Below, piece after piece: positions 45,941 through 55,029 of a DNA stretch of 64,000 bases. The notes under the pieces were generated by a model. The model made no database searches. It was given only the letters and a program-made list of their open reading frames with translations, and was not told the origin of the DNA. A program made the position numbers and the translations under genes. The number at the start of each line of letters is the position of its first letter. Position 1 is the stretch's first letter. The DNA is from Acholeplasmataceae bacterium (GTDB lineage: Bacteria; Bacillota_I; Bacilli_A; Acholeplasmatales; Acholeplasmataceae). The stretch spans positions 1-64,000 of the forward strand of contig RECG01000013.1 in NCBI GenBank assembly GCA_007692425.1, read 5' to 3'.

Positions 45941-48808
45941 ATGAAAAAACTAATCGTTGCATGTTTAATGCTGTTTTCCATGATTGGATTCGGCATGACC
46001 GTGCAGGCTCAGACCCTGCCGGATACATTGATTGTGCATTATTATCGGTATGATGGAAACTACACGGGTTTCAATATGTGGATTTGGGAACATGAACCGA
46101 CCGCCAGGGGTGGCATCCAGCATAATTTTGATGTCGCCAATGTCGGTGATCAAGGCGTATTTTATGCAGTCGACCTATCGACAGACTATCCGACAGCCAC
46201 GAAGGTTGGCATCATCATCAAGCAAGGTGGATGGGATGGTTATCGTGAAATCGGTGGCGACCGTTTCATCGACTTGAATGAAATCGAAGTCATCGGTGGT
46301 GTCGCGAACGCCTATTTTGTCGAGCAGGACATCCGGATCGGCTTGTCGCAAGCTGATTTGGACAATGGCATCCCGGATTATAGCAACCGAATCCTGACCG
46401 TTTTCTTCGATACGCAGAAGCGAATTCGTCCCAATTTGACGGCCATGCCTGTCGATGAGGATGTAAACTACTGGGTTTATGAGAACGGTATCGAGATCCA
46501 GTCCGGCCAAGTCACCGGTCTGACACCGGCCATCACCGTGACCGATGGTGTCGACATCAGCAAGACCTATGAACTGGAAATTGAATTTGAAGACGGTCTT
46601 GACCGCAAGACAGTCTCCATGCAAAACTTGTATGACACGGCCGAATTTGAAGCGCTCTATACCTATACAGGCACGCTTGGTGTCAGTTTCGAAGAGGATG
46701 AGACTGTGTTCCGTTTGTGGGCGCCTTTGAGCGAAAAGGTTGAACTCAACCTTTACCATCAAGGCCATCCCACATATGATGAGAACGGTGTGGCAAGCGC
46801 TGATCATTCGCCCTATTTGATCGAGGATATGTACCGGATTGAAAACGGCGCTTGGGAAGCCAGGTTGACCGGTGATCACACCTTCAAGTACTACACATTC
46901 TCCGTCACCAACAACAGCATCACCTACGAGGTCACCGATCCTTATGCCTATTCGACCGGCGCCAATGGTCTGCGTGCCATGATTGTTGATTTCAGCACGC
47001 TCAATCCTGATGGTTGGACCTACGGGACACGGCCGGACACGATTGAACGGCTGACGGATTATATCGTCTATGAATTGCATGTGCGCGACCTGACGTCCCA
47101 CAGTTCATGGAACGGCACCGAAAGTTATCGTGGCAAGTTCCTCGGTCTGACCGAACGGGGCACGACCTTTACCGGATCCAACGGTGTCACGGTGACCACC
47201 GGTCTTGATCATTTGATCGAACTCGGTGTCAATGCCGTCCAGTTGTTGCCTATCTTCGATTTCGGCTTTGTCGATGAGGTCGAAGTGGCCTTGAATCCGA
47301 GTTACCTGAACGTTTTCAACTGGGGCTACATGCCTTACCATTTCAACACGCTTGAAGGCTCTTATGCGACCAATCCTTTTGACGGACGGGTGCGCATCGA
47401 GGAGTTTAAAGAGGTGGTCATGGCCTTCCATGAAAACGACATCCGCATCATCATGGACGTCGTCTATAACCATACTGGTCCCTCGGCAGATTCCAACTTC
47501 CACCGGATCGTCCCCGGCTATTATCACCGCATGACAGCGACCGGTGGCTTCTCCAATGGTTCAGGTACCGGCAATGAAACCGCATCGGAACGTTCGATGA
47601 TGCGCAAGTTCATGCTTGATTCGATCGAGTTTTGGGCGACCGAATACAATTTATCCGGTTTCCGCTTCGACCTGATGGAACTTCATGATGTCGACACCAT
47701 GAACCAGATTCAAGCCTTGTTGGAAGACATCGATCCCACCATCATCGTCTATGGCGAACCGTGGATGGGTGGGACGAGTCCGTTGGCGATGGACATCCGG
47801 GCCGGCAAGGACAATCTTTACAAGATGAACAATGTCGGTGCCTTCAACGACGTCACCCGCGATGCCGTCAAAGGTTCGGTCTTCACAGCCAGCGAACGTG
47901 GCTGGGTCCAAGGCATCACGAATGACCCCGGACGTCTCAGCCATACATATCAAGGGATTCGTTACGGTGTCGTCGGCGGCATCAACTATCCTGGCAACAC
48001 GACGAATGCCTGGCATCTCAATCCGAACCAGACCATCAACTACGTGACCGCGCATGACAACCACACCTTGAATGACAAATTGCGCATCACGGGTATCACC
48101 AATGTCAACACCCGCAAGGCGATGCAGATTCAATCGAACGCCATTGTCCTGACCTCGCAGGGCATTCCTTTCCTGCATGCCGGTGTCGACTTCATGCGTT
48201 CGAAACCCAATCCGGTCGGACGGACAGTGAAACCAGACGAGCATCTTGTCCAAGGTTTCATCGGCAACTCGTATGAATCGCCTGATGCCGTCAACCAACT
48301 CCGTTGGGACCAAAAAGCCTTGCATCATGATGTCTTTGAATATTACAAAGCCTTGATTGCCATCAGAAAGGCTTACACCCATTTCCGGATGGATTCGGCT
48401 GATGATATTTTGGCAAGACTGACCTTCCTTGACACGGATGCCGGACATCAAGCGGTTGCTTACCGGATTACTGGTCTTGAAGGTGAACCCGAAATCATCG
48501 TGGTCCATAGTGGTTCACCAAGCAGCGGTTTGACATTTGTCGCACTTGAGGCAGGCAAGGAATACATGGTCCTGACCAATTCCATTGAAGCCAACCCCGA
48601 GGGTATCGAAGTCATCAGTGACATGTTGTTCGTCCCTGCCAACACCACGATGATCCTGGTCGAGGTGGTTGAAGCACCGGTCATACCTGATGACCCGCAA
48701 CCCACCTCAAACACCGGCTTGATCATCGCCATTGGTGCTTCTGTCCTGGTGGTCGGTGGGGGTGGCGTAGCCGCCTTCGTGTTGATTCGAAGAAGAAAAC
48801 TGGTTTAA
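45941..48808 (+). CDS. Membrane-anchored extracellular pullulanase with CBM41
   Basis: 955 aa. Signal peptide (about 1-25, VQA-QT). CBM41 (about 28-130; LIVHYYRYDGNYTGFNMWIWE). A beta-sandwich linker (about 145-230), a CBM48-like region (about 240-340), and a GH13_14 barrel with FNWGYMPYHF, GFRFDLMEL (nucleophile), VYGEPWMGG (acid/base) and TAHDNHTL (His-Asp). The C-terminus has a membrane helix (about 918-948) then RRRKLV. It should debranch starch or glycogen at the cell surface. The tail TSNTG-helix-RRRK looks like a sortase signal that lacks the LPx part. AGGAGG precedes the ATG. Confidence 0.93.
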   Translation: MKKLIVACLMLFSMIGFGMTVQAQTLPDTLIVHYYRYDGNYTGFNMWIWEHEPTARGGIQHNFDVANVGDQGVFYAVDLSTDYPTATKVGIIIKQGGWDGYREIGGDRFIDLNEIEVIGGVANAYFVEQDIRIGLSQADLDNGIPDYSNRILTVFFDTQKRIRPNLTAMPVDEDVNYWVYENGIEIQSGQVTGLTPAITVTDGVDISKTYELEIEFEDGLDRKTVSMQNLYDTAEFEALYTYTGTLGVSFEEDETVFRLWAPLSEKVELNLYHQGHPTYDENGVASADHSPYLIEDMYRIENGAWEARLTGDHTFKYYTFSVTNNSITYEVTDPYAYSTGANGLRAMIVDFSTLNPDGWTYGTRPDTIERLTDYIVYELHVRDLTSHSSWNGTESYRGKFLGLTERGTTFTGSNGVTVTTGLDHLIELGVNAVQLLPIFDFGFVDEVEVALNPSYLNVFNWGYMPYHFNTLEGSYATNPFDGRVRIEEFKEVVMAFHENDIRIIMDVVYNHTGPSADSNFHRIVPGYYHRMTATGGFSNGSGTGNETASERSMMRKFMLDSIEFWATEYNLSGFRFDLMELHDVDTMNQIQALLEDIDPTIIVYGEPWMGGTSPLAMDIRAGKDNLYKMNNVGAFNDVTRDAVKGSVFTASERGWVQGITNDPGRLSHTYQGIRYGVVGGINYPGNTTNAWHLNPNQTINYVTAHDNHTLNDKLRITGITNVNTRKAMQIQSNAIVLTSQGIPFLHAGVDFMRSKPNPVGRTVKPDEHLVQGFIGNSYESPDAVNQLRWDQKALHHDVFEYYKALIAIRKAYTHFRMDSADDILARLTFLDTDAGHQAVAYRITGLEGEPEIIVVHSGSPSSGLTFVALEAGKEYMVLTNSIEANPEGIEVISDMLFVPANTTMILVEVVEAPVIPDDPQPTSNTGLIIAIGASVLVVGGGGVAAFVLIRRRKLV

Positions 48809-48822
48809 TTGATTCAATCAAG

Positions 48823-48853
48823 CAAAAGGGACGCCAATTGGCATCCCTTTTTT
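48823..48853. terminator. Terminator between pullulanase and DUF1189 genes
   Basis: AAAAGGGACGCC-AATT-GGCATCCCTTTTTTT on the plus strand; the reverse also forms a hairpin with four T. Confidence 0.85.
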
Positions 48854-49663
48854 TCATGCGTATGTTTTTCTGCCGTAGATCAACATCACCAACATCGTGA
48901 TGAGGCCCATGCCAAGCTGGAAGATGACTGGTGCGAAGGCAGGGCTGAAGAAACCGATGAAGAAACTGGCGACAGCCGGCAAGGTCATGATGAAGATCAC
49001 AAGCTTGATTGACTGGGTGAAGGTCATGAACGTGGAATAACCGAACCTGAACAGTTGCATCACAATCGCCAGCAACAAGACAAACAAGGTATTGGTCAGC
49101 AGACTGACAATCGTGTTGACCAGGACGGTATAAATGACGATATAGGGGCCGAAGGTGGCTTCGATGCCCTCCCCCAAGGCGATAAAGGCATCAGCCCTGT
49201 CCTGCCCTGTCATGAAGTTGATCGAGGTGAAATCGACCACGTCATCAAAACCGGTATAGCCGACGCCGAACATCGTCGCGTCATGGCCATTGGTGTAGAT
49301 GATGATGTCTTCTTTCAACAAGACCTGGTGTTGGCTGGCATCGACGTCATCTTCCTGGTAATTGAAGATATAGGTCAAGCCACGATGGGTATAGACAAAT
49401 GCCTCATCGGTGTCACACACCAGTTTGGAAGCCCTGATCTGGCAACTGTCGGGCAAGACCCAGTCAGGCGTCTCCACCCTGAAACTTTCCGTGATGAAAT
49501 CAAGCCGCCAGCCTTGTTCGCGTACGATCAGGTAATTCAACGGAAAAGCGCTGATCATCACCAGGATGAAGAAGTAAATCAACACCTTGCCGAAAGCTTC
49601 GTCAAGCCGTGTGAAGAGCTTGGCATATTCGAATGAATAGCGGAAATACCGGACCAGAAACAT
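48854..49663 (-). CDS. DUF1189 family membrane protein in the amylase operon
   Basis: 269 aa. One membrane segment near 28-48, an extracytoplasmic domain (about 50-175), and three or four membrane segments (about 175-262). This is the plan of MalA/YvdJ proteins, which accompany maltodextrin genes in Firmicutes but have no settled function. Its start abuts the amylase stop. It shares topology with the protein at 15723-16496. Confidence 0.72.
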   Translation of the reverse strand: MFLVRYFRYSFEYAKLFTRLDEAFGKVLIYFFILVMISAFPLNYLIVREQGWRLDFITESFRVETPDWVLPDSCQIRASKLVCDTDEAFVYTHRGLTYIFNYQEDDVDASQHQVLLKEDIIIYTNGHDATMFGVGYTGFDDVVDFTSINFMTGQDRADAFIALGEGIEATFGPYIVIYTVLVNTIVSLLTNTLFVLLLAIVMQLFRFGYSTFMTFTQSIKLVIFIMTLPAVASFFIGFFSPAFAPVIFQLGMGLITMLVMLIYGRKTYA

Positions 49664-51204
49664 CAGGTGTAATCTCCGATCAAATCAGGATCGATCTCAA
49701 GGATGACGCTTGCGTATGGGGCAAGGCTCAAACTGCCATACAGGATGGACAGGTATGGCAGGTCGATGACCTGGTTGAGGGGTGAGATGTTATGGATGAC
49801 CAGGACGGCCTGGTTGATGTGTTCATGTTGGAAATGACGGATGAAACCTTGGATGTTCGAGGTGTTGCCGTTAAACGGTTCGAAACTGTTGCCATACATG
49901 AGGGCGGGATGTGCCCTGCGCAACGCGATGAAGGTCTTGTAGACATGAATCATTGATTCCGGATCATCGAGCTGTTGGATGAGATTGGGTGTCTCCAGGT
50001 TCTGGGTGTCAGGAAACCACCAGGTTTCTTTAGTGGGGTCACCCCATAGGAACGGGGTTCTTCTGAATTCGTCATAAGCCTTGCCATAACCGGGGACCTG
50101 CACACCATCTTGGCTGTAATCACGGTAACCTTTCATGGCCAGTTCCTCACCGTAGTAGATGAATGGCGAACCCGGCAAGGTCAACAGGAAACGGGTGGCC
50201 AGCTTCATCTTGTCGAAACCCTCATGATCCAAGAAGCCGCCGGTCGACGCCAACCGGTCGAGATCGTGATTCACCAGGAAGGGCGAATCCACGAAATCGG
50301 GATTGATGTCACGGATTTCCTCATAAAGCCGGCGCAGGTTGCTGACCAGCAAAAAGCGGCTGTTGCCTCTGCCGATCTTGTCCCAGATGTTGGAAGCGGC
50401 GACAAAATTGAACAATGAGTCCGACCCGATGTAATAGTCGGCATAGGTGACATAACTGTAATCAAACACTTCTGACACGATGAAACTGTCGGGATGGTTG
50501 GCCTTGATATGATGATTGAGTTCAAAGATGAACAAGGCGTTTTTCAAGATCACACCCGTCGTGCCGGGCTTGTCAAAGAAATGCTTGGCGGCATCCAGCC
50601 TGAAACCATGGACACCCATGTCGAGATAAAAATCCATGATGTCCTTGATTTCCTGGACGACCACGGGGTTGGCGAGGTTGAGGTCTTTCATGCCCCCGAC
50701 AAAACTTTCATAGGCACTGGTCGGCGATGTCCAGACATAATAATCACGGTAGGGACTGCTGGTGCCGCTCCGGGCGGAGACATACCAGGGATGCTGGTCG
50801 GAGGTATGATTGATGACCAGGTCGATGACGATCTTGATGCCGCGGTCGGCCGCCTCATCGATCAACCGTTGGAAATCAACCATGGTGCCGTAATCAGGAT
50901 TGATGCCATAGTAATCGGTGACATCATAACCGTGATAGGACGGCGAAGGATTGACGGGCAACAGCCATAAGGCCGTGACACCAAGATCCACGAGATAATC
51001 GAGATTCTCGGTGATGCCGTTCAAGTCACCGATGCCGTTACCGGTCGTATCGGCAAAGGATCTGACAAAAATCTGGTAATAAATATCGTTTTGAGGATAA
51101 ATCGCCCGCAGATCAATGACGGGATCCTGGTCATCGGTCGGGCGGCAGGCCGCCAGCATGATGACCAATGACAAGATGAGGATGATCAGTTTGGTTTTTT
51201 TCAT
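49663..51204 (-). CDS. Extracellular lipoprotein alpha-amylase (GH13)
   Basis: 513 aa. Lipoprotein signal MKKTKLIILILSLVIMLAAC (Cys20) anchors it outside the membrane. The barrel starts IYYQIFVRSFADTTGNGIGDLNGI. The nucleophile is in HGFRLDAAKH, the acid/base in IVSEVFDY and the His-Asp in VNHDLDR. It should hydrolyse starch to maltodextrins for MalE. No carbohydrate-binding module is present, so substrate capture may depend on the CBM41 proteins. It overlaps the RDD gene by four bases and is followed by DUF1189. Confidence 0.92.
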   Translation of the reverse strand: MKKTKLIILILSLVIMLAACRPTDDQDPVIDLRAIYPQNDIYYQIFVRSFADTTGNGIGDLNGITENLDYLVDLGVTALWLLPVNPSPSYHGYDVTDYYGINPDYGTMVDFQRLIDEAADRGIKIVIDLVINHTSDQHPWYVSARSGTSSPYRDYYVWTSPTSAYESFVGGMKDLNLANPVVVQEIKDIMDFYLDMGVHGFRLDAAKHFFDKPGTTGVILKNALFIFELNHHIKANHPDSFIVSEVFDYSYVTYADYYIGSDSLFNFVAASNIWDKIGRGNSRFLLVSNLRRLYEEIRDINPDFVDSPFLVNHDLDRLASTGGFLDHEGFDKMKLATRFLLTLPGSPFIYYGEELAMKGYRDYSQDGVQVPGYGKAYDEFRRTPFLWGDPTKETWWFPDTQNLETPNLIQQLDDPESMIHVYKTFIALRRAHPALMYGNSFEPFNGNTSNIQGFIRHFQHEHINQAVLVIHNISPLNQVIDLPYLSILYGSLSLAPYASVILEIDPDLIGDYT

Positions 51205-51647
51205 TCGAAGCCCCGCTTTCTCATCGATTCACCTCTGCCGAGGAAGTTGTCTTTGCCTTGCGGACCTTCCAAATCGATGACTTTGGTTTTGAATAGATAA
51301 TCATGAATGGTCTGGCTCGACTTGTCCGAGAGGACAAAGAAGGCGATGACCAGATACAAACCGAAGGTGCCGATGCTGGCTCCGAGCTTGAAGATGTCAC
51401 GCAAGAGGATGCGGATCAAACCGGCCGGACTGCCATCAGCATTGACGATTTTGATTTTTTGGATGCGTTTGCCGAAGGTCTGTCCGTTGGCGATGAAGTA
51501 AGGCAGGATGTATAGACCGAAAAAAGCGACGCCAAACACGATATAAGACCAAATTTGGCCCAATGGCAGCGTCAACAACGTGAATAGTGCGACACCCGAG
51601 GTGTCGATGGCAAAGGCCCTGACACGTTTTTCAAAAGATGGAACCAT
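51201..51647 (-). CDS. RDD family membrane protein
   Basis: 148 aa. RDD signature near the start (FEKRVRAFAIDTSGVALF), two or three membrane segments (about 15-60 and 90-112), and the usual GQTFGKRIQKIKIVNADG loop. The function of most RDD proteins is unknown; some are ion antiporters. It heads the operon RDD-amylase-DUF1189. AGGGTTGTCAGCGT before the ATG is a weak ribosome site. Confidence 0.82.
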   Translation of the reverse strand: MVPSFEKRVRAFAIDTSGVALFTLLTLPLGQIWSYIVFGVAFFGLYILPYFIANGQTFGKRIQKIKIVNADGSPAGLIRILLRDIFKLGASIGTFGLYLVIAFFVLSDKSSQTIHDYLFKTKVIDLEGPQGKDNFLGRGESMRKRGFE

Positions 51648-51680
51648 ACGCTGACAACCCTCATTTCATGAATCAACATC

Positions 51681-51715
51681 ATTATATCATAGTGAAATTG
51701 CGAAACCGGTCGCAT
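51681..51715 (-). promoter_or_regulatory. Promoter of the RDD-amylase operon with a LacI-type operator
   Basis: Extended -10 TG-A-TATAAT (51681-51686). The expected -35 region is covered by the palindrome-like TTGCGAAACCGGTCGCAT (51698-51715), which shares GAAACCG with the site at 27942. Binding would occlude the promoter. Confidence 0.5.
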
Positions 51716-51727
51716 TCACTTTCAGTG

Positions 51728-51752
51728 ATGAAAAAAGGGCTTGGCCCTTGTT
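51728..51752 (-). terminator. Terminator of the 5'-nucleotidase gene
   Basis: AAGGGC-CAA-GCCCTTTTTT on the minus strand, right after the stop codon. Confidence 0.75.
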
Positions 51753-53780
51753 TCATGTTTCATAGCGATAGGCTTTTTCATCTTTGATCAAGAACCGGTC
51801 GATCCAGATGGGCACATGAAGCACAATCGGTGTCGACAAATAGAAATGGGTGTATCCGGCATCACGTTGATTTTCAAGGGCAGCGATGAACAAGTCACGC
51901 ATGAAGATGCCGGTATCTTCACTATCGATACCATGGATGAAGACACCCGCGGGATAATCAAAGACAAAATCATTGGTGGCGACTTTGTAATAAGTGTCAT
52001 CTTCGAAGATGACGCCAGGGCGGATGTCATGATTCTGATAAAAGTTCTGAGTCAGCAGGTCTTTGATGGTCGCGCCGCTCAGATAGGTCGTTTTGATGCG
52101 ATTGTCAAAAGGAAAGACCTGGTGAACCGTGTTCAGTGAGATGCCTGCGCCGTTGCTGATGCTGATACGGGTGCCACCGTAATTATGAAAGGCGATGTCA
52201 CTGTCTGAACTCAGACGGATCAACTTGGCCATATACACGGTCAGATCCCCTCTTGACAGCGATTGACCGGCGATTAGAATGGGTTCGAAAATCGGTTTGC
52301 CTAAAGAGGCTTCGACTGCTTCAATGATGTCGTCAAGCCGTGTTTCAATGACGGGGTGGGCGATATTGAGGCGTGCTTCATTGCCGCCATTCAGGTTTTG
52401 GGCCAAATAGCCTGTCACCATGCCATCCAGGTTCAAGTCAAGTCTGAGATGGCCGACAGCGGATCCGTATCCGCCTGATTGCATGATCGGCATGTTGACG
52501 CCGCTGCGACTATGAAACTGTACATAGGTCTGATGGCTGTGGCCGTTGAAGACGGCATCGACACGCTGGTTGCCGGTCAGATTGCCGACCGCCTGGTTGA
52601 AACTGCCATCCGCGCCATGGATGGCCACTAAGACGACCTGAACATCTTCTGTCATGCGCAGATGTTCGGCATAATGCTCGACGACCGGAACAGGATTGCC
52701 GAATTCGTAATCCCTGACCATCGCGTCAGCGATGCTTGATTCCAATCCGTAACCCATCAGGCCGATGATACCGATGCGGACACCGGCTCTTTCAATGACG
52801 GTGTACGGTTCAATGAAATCAGGGATGGTGGTCGTACCTTTGAAATAAACATTGGCACCTAGAAGGGGGAATTGTGCCTGCGTCCCTTCATAAGCAGGAT
52901 TGAAATAACGCGTCACCTGTTCAAGGCCCCAGTCAAACTCATGGTTGCCGATGACGAACGCATCATGATGCATCATATTCAACAGGTCGATGACGGATTC
53001 GCCATGAAAATGGTTGGAGAGCAAGGTGCCTTGCAACATGTCACCACCCGAGATGAACAAGGTGTTGTCTGGTTTCTGGTCAAAGGCATCGAGGATCAGA
53101 TTGCCGATTCTGGCTACGCCCATGCGATTGCCTTCTTCCATGATGAAACCGTGAAGGTCGTTGAGATAATAAATGTCGAGATGATCAATGCCCACCAAGG
53201 GCTCGATGACGGTCACCGAGATGGTGACGACGGCTTGGCCGCCGGTGGTGTTGCTGACGGTCATGGTGACCGGATAGGTTCCAGGAGTCTCATAATCCAC
53301 CGCGCTGTCATCAAGGATGATCAGGTCGGTCAAATAGCCTTCGTTGGCATCAAAGGCGACAACGCCGGCAAGGTAATCAGGTGGCGCCTGACCAATGACA
53401 TGTGTATGATTGGTCGCACCGAGAATGACAGGCGGGGACGTGGTCCCGCCACTACTTTCAATGACGATGACGTTGACGGTCTTGGTGACCGTATTGCCGT
53501 CACTGTCAGTGACACGATATACCAACGGATAAACACCGGCTGTCTCATAATCGACATCTGAGTCGTCGATGATGATCGCATCGGTCAAATCACCATCTGT
53601 CAGGTCATAAGCGCTGACGCCTTCGCGGTAATCCGGTAAAGGATCACCGATAAAATAGGTGATATCCCCGGTCCCGCTGATGTTTGGTGGCACGTGCTTG
53701 CGCGGGTCATCTCGATCCTGGCAAGCCGCCAAGACAAGGATGAAGGTGATCAATAAGATAATGGATGTCAATTTCTTCAT
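51753..53780 (-). CDS. 5'-nucleotidase / 2',3'-cyclic phosphodiesterase lipoprotein with two Ig-like domains
   Basis: 675 aa. Lipoprotein signal MKKLTSIILLITFILVLAAC (Cys20). Two DUF5011-like Ig repeats (about 28-105 and 112-190; both with DGDLTD/EGYLTD-type and VDYETAGVYPLVY/VDYETPGTYPVTM blocks). A calcineurin-like metallophosphatase follows (about 197-430; NDLHGF, SGGDMLQG, GNHEFDWG, VLVAIHG, NGHSH), then a 5'-nucleotidase C-terminal domain (about 480-650). It should strip phosphate from nucleotides at the surface. The ATG at 53780 is chosen for AGGAAG; the frame runs 34 codons further. Confidence 0.9.
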   Translation of the reverse strand: MKKLTSIILLITFILVLAACQDRDDPRKHVPPNISGTGDITYFIGDPLPDYREGVSAYDLTDGDLTDAIIIDDSDVDYETAGVYPLVYRVTDSDGNTVTKTVNVIVIESSGGTTSPPVILGATNHTHVIGQAPPDYLAGVVAFDANEGYLTDLIILDDSAVDYETPGTYPVTMTVSNTTGGQAVVTISVTVIEPLVGIDHLDIYYLNDLHGFIMEEGNRMGVARIGNLILDAFDQKPDNTLFISGGDMLQGTLLSNHFHGESVIDLLNMMHHDAFVIGNHEFDWGLEQVTRYFNPAYEGTQAQFPLLGANVYFKGTTTIPDFIEPYTVIERAGVRIGIIGLMGYGLESSIADAMVRDYEFGNPVPVVEHYAEHLRMTEDVQVVLVAIHGADGSFNQAVGNLTGNQRVDAVFNGHSHQTYVQFHSRSGVNMPIMQSGGYGSAVGHLRLDLNLDGMVTGYLAQNLNGGNEARLNIAHPVIETRLDDIIEAVEASLGKPIFEPILIAGQSLSRGDLTVYMAKLIRLSSDSDIAFHNYGGTRISISNGAGISLNTVHQVFPFDNRIKTTYLSGATIKDLLTQNFYQNHDIRPGVIFEDDTYYKVATNDFVFDYPAGVFIHGIDSEDTGIFMRDLFIAALENQRDAGYTHFYLSTPIVLHVPIWIDRFLIKDEKAYRYET

Positions 53781-53872
53781 GTTCAAACTTCCTTTCCATG
53801 CAAAAGCCATTATATCATACCGGTAGGAATGTTCCAACACATATTGTGTTATAATGGTTTTTGAGGTATGGA

Positions 53873-54445
53873 ATGATGTCAAGCAAACACTCGCTTTCAG
53901 CCCTGTTCACGACCTTTTTGAAAATCGGTGCCCTGACCTTTGGCGGTGGGTATGCGATGATGCCTGTCATGCGTCGTGAAGTGGTCGATAAAAAAGGTTG
54001 GGCCAATGATGACGATATCTTGAAAATCCTGGTGATTTCGGAAACGACACCAGGTGTTTTGGCCGTCAATTCGGCGACGTTCATCGGCTACAAGATTGCC
54101 GGATTCAAAGGGAGTGTCGCCGCCACGCTCGGCGTGGTGCTGCCTTCGTTTGTCTTGATTGCCTTGATCTCCCTTTTCATCCTTCAGTTCAAGTCTTTGA
54201 CATGGGTCAACTATGCGTTCATGGGACTCAAGGGGGGCGTGGCGGTCCTGATTTTCAGAGCTGGTCTGCGGATTGCCAGGCGGATCAAGCGGACCTGGTT
54301 TGCATTGATCTTGTTCGGACTGGCGTTTTTGATCGCTCTTTTCACCTCGGTCAGCGTCATCTATATCCTGATTGCCGGTGGCCTGATCGGCCTGATTCGT
54401 GGTTATATCCTATATATCAAGGAGGCGAAGCAACATGTGGCTTGA
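53873..54445 (+). CDS. Chromate transporter family protein, N-terminal-type half
   Basis: 190 aa, one CHR domain. FLKIGALTFGGGYAMMPVMRREVV and SETTPGVLAVNSATFIGYKIAG are the family's conserved blocks, with about five membrane segments. Short CHR proteins occur in tandem pairs that together equal a long ChrA. Substrate may be chromate/sulfate or another anion. An extended -10 TG-T-TATAAT lies about 20 bases upstream. It overlaps the second half gene by 11 bases. Confidence 0.88.
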   Translation: MMSSKHSLSALFTTFLKIGALTFGGGYAMMPVMRREVVDKKGWANDDDILKILVISETTPGVLAVNSATFIGYKIAGFKGSVAATLGVVLPSFVLIALISLFILQFKSLTWVNYAFMGLKGGVAVLIFRAGLRIARRIKRTWFALILFGLAFLIALFTSVSVIYILIAGGLIGLIRGYILYIKEAKQHVA

Positions 54446-55019
54446 ATTGCTGACCCTCTTTTGGATCTTTTTCAAGATTGGTCTGTTTACCTTTGGCGGC
54501 GGTTATGCGATGATTCCGTTGATCAAGGACGAGGTCGTAGGCAGGGGTTATCTTGATTATGACCTGATGGTCGATTTCATCGCCATCAGCGAATCGACAC
54601 CGGGCCCGATCGCAGTCAACATGGCGACGTTTGTCGGCATGAGCCAATACGGTCTGCTTGGTGCGGTTTTTACGACGTTTGGCGTCGTTCTCCCTTCCTT
54701 CATCATCATATCCTTGGTGGCCAGGTTTGGGACAAGGATGCTCGACTCAGAAGGGTTCAAGCATGCTTTCCTGGGACTTCGTCCGGTGGTCATCGCCTTG
54801 ATTTTGAGTGTGTCTGTGACGCTGATGACGCGGACCTTTCTGCCCAACATCCGTTTTGCCGAAAGGCTGTTTGACACCAGTGTCTTTGACTGGCGCGGCG
54901 TGGCGGTCATTCTGCTGGTCGGTGGCACTGCCTTCTTTTATCGAAAACTCTCGCCCATCCAGCTGATTGTGCTATCAGCGTTGCTAGGCATCATCATCTA
55001 CGGTCTCATCCCGTCTTAG
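54435..55019 (+). CDS. Chromate transporter family protein, second half
   Basis: 194 aa. It repeats the CHR blocks (FFKIGLFTFGGGYAMIPLIKDEVV; SESTPGPIAVNMATFVGM) with about five membrane segments. AAGGAGGCGAAGCAAC lies before the ATG at 54435, inside the end of the first half gene. It is the partner of the preceding protein. Confidence 0.88.
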   Translation: MWLELLTLFWIFFKIGLFTFGGGYAMIPLIKDEVVGRGYLDYDLMVDFIAISESTPGPIAVNMATFVGMSQYGLLGAVFTTFGVVLPSFIIISLVARFGTRMLDSEGFKHAFLGLRPVVIALILSVSVTLMTRTFLPNIRFAERLFDTSVFDWRGVAVILLVGGTAFFYRKLSPIQLIVLSALLGIIIYGLIPS

Positions 55020-55029
55020 GAGGACATCC

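Noticed and set aside
46175-47101. 308-codon minus-strand frame
   Set aside because: Antisense shadow of the surface pullulanase.
53303-53690. Two repeated blocks in the 5'-nucleotidase gene as a DNA repeat
   Set aside because: The repeat is at protein level (two Ig-like domains) and the bases have diverged; no direct DNA repeat of note.
53873-55019. Frameshifted single chromate transporter
   Set aside because: Each half has its own ribosome site and a complete CHR domain; tandem short CHR genes are a normal arrangement.
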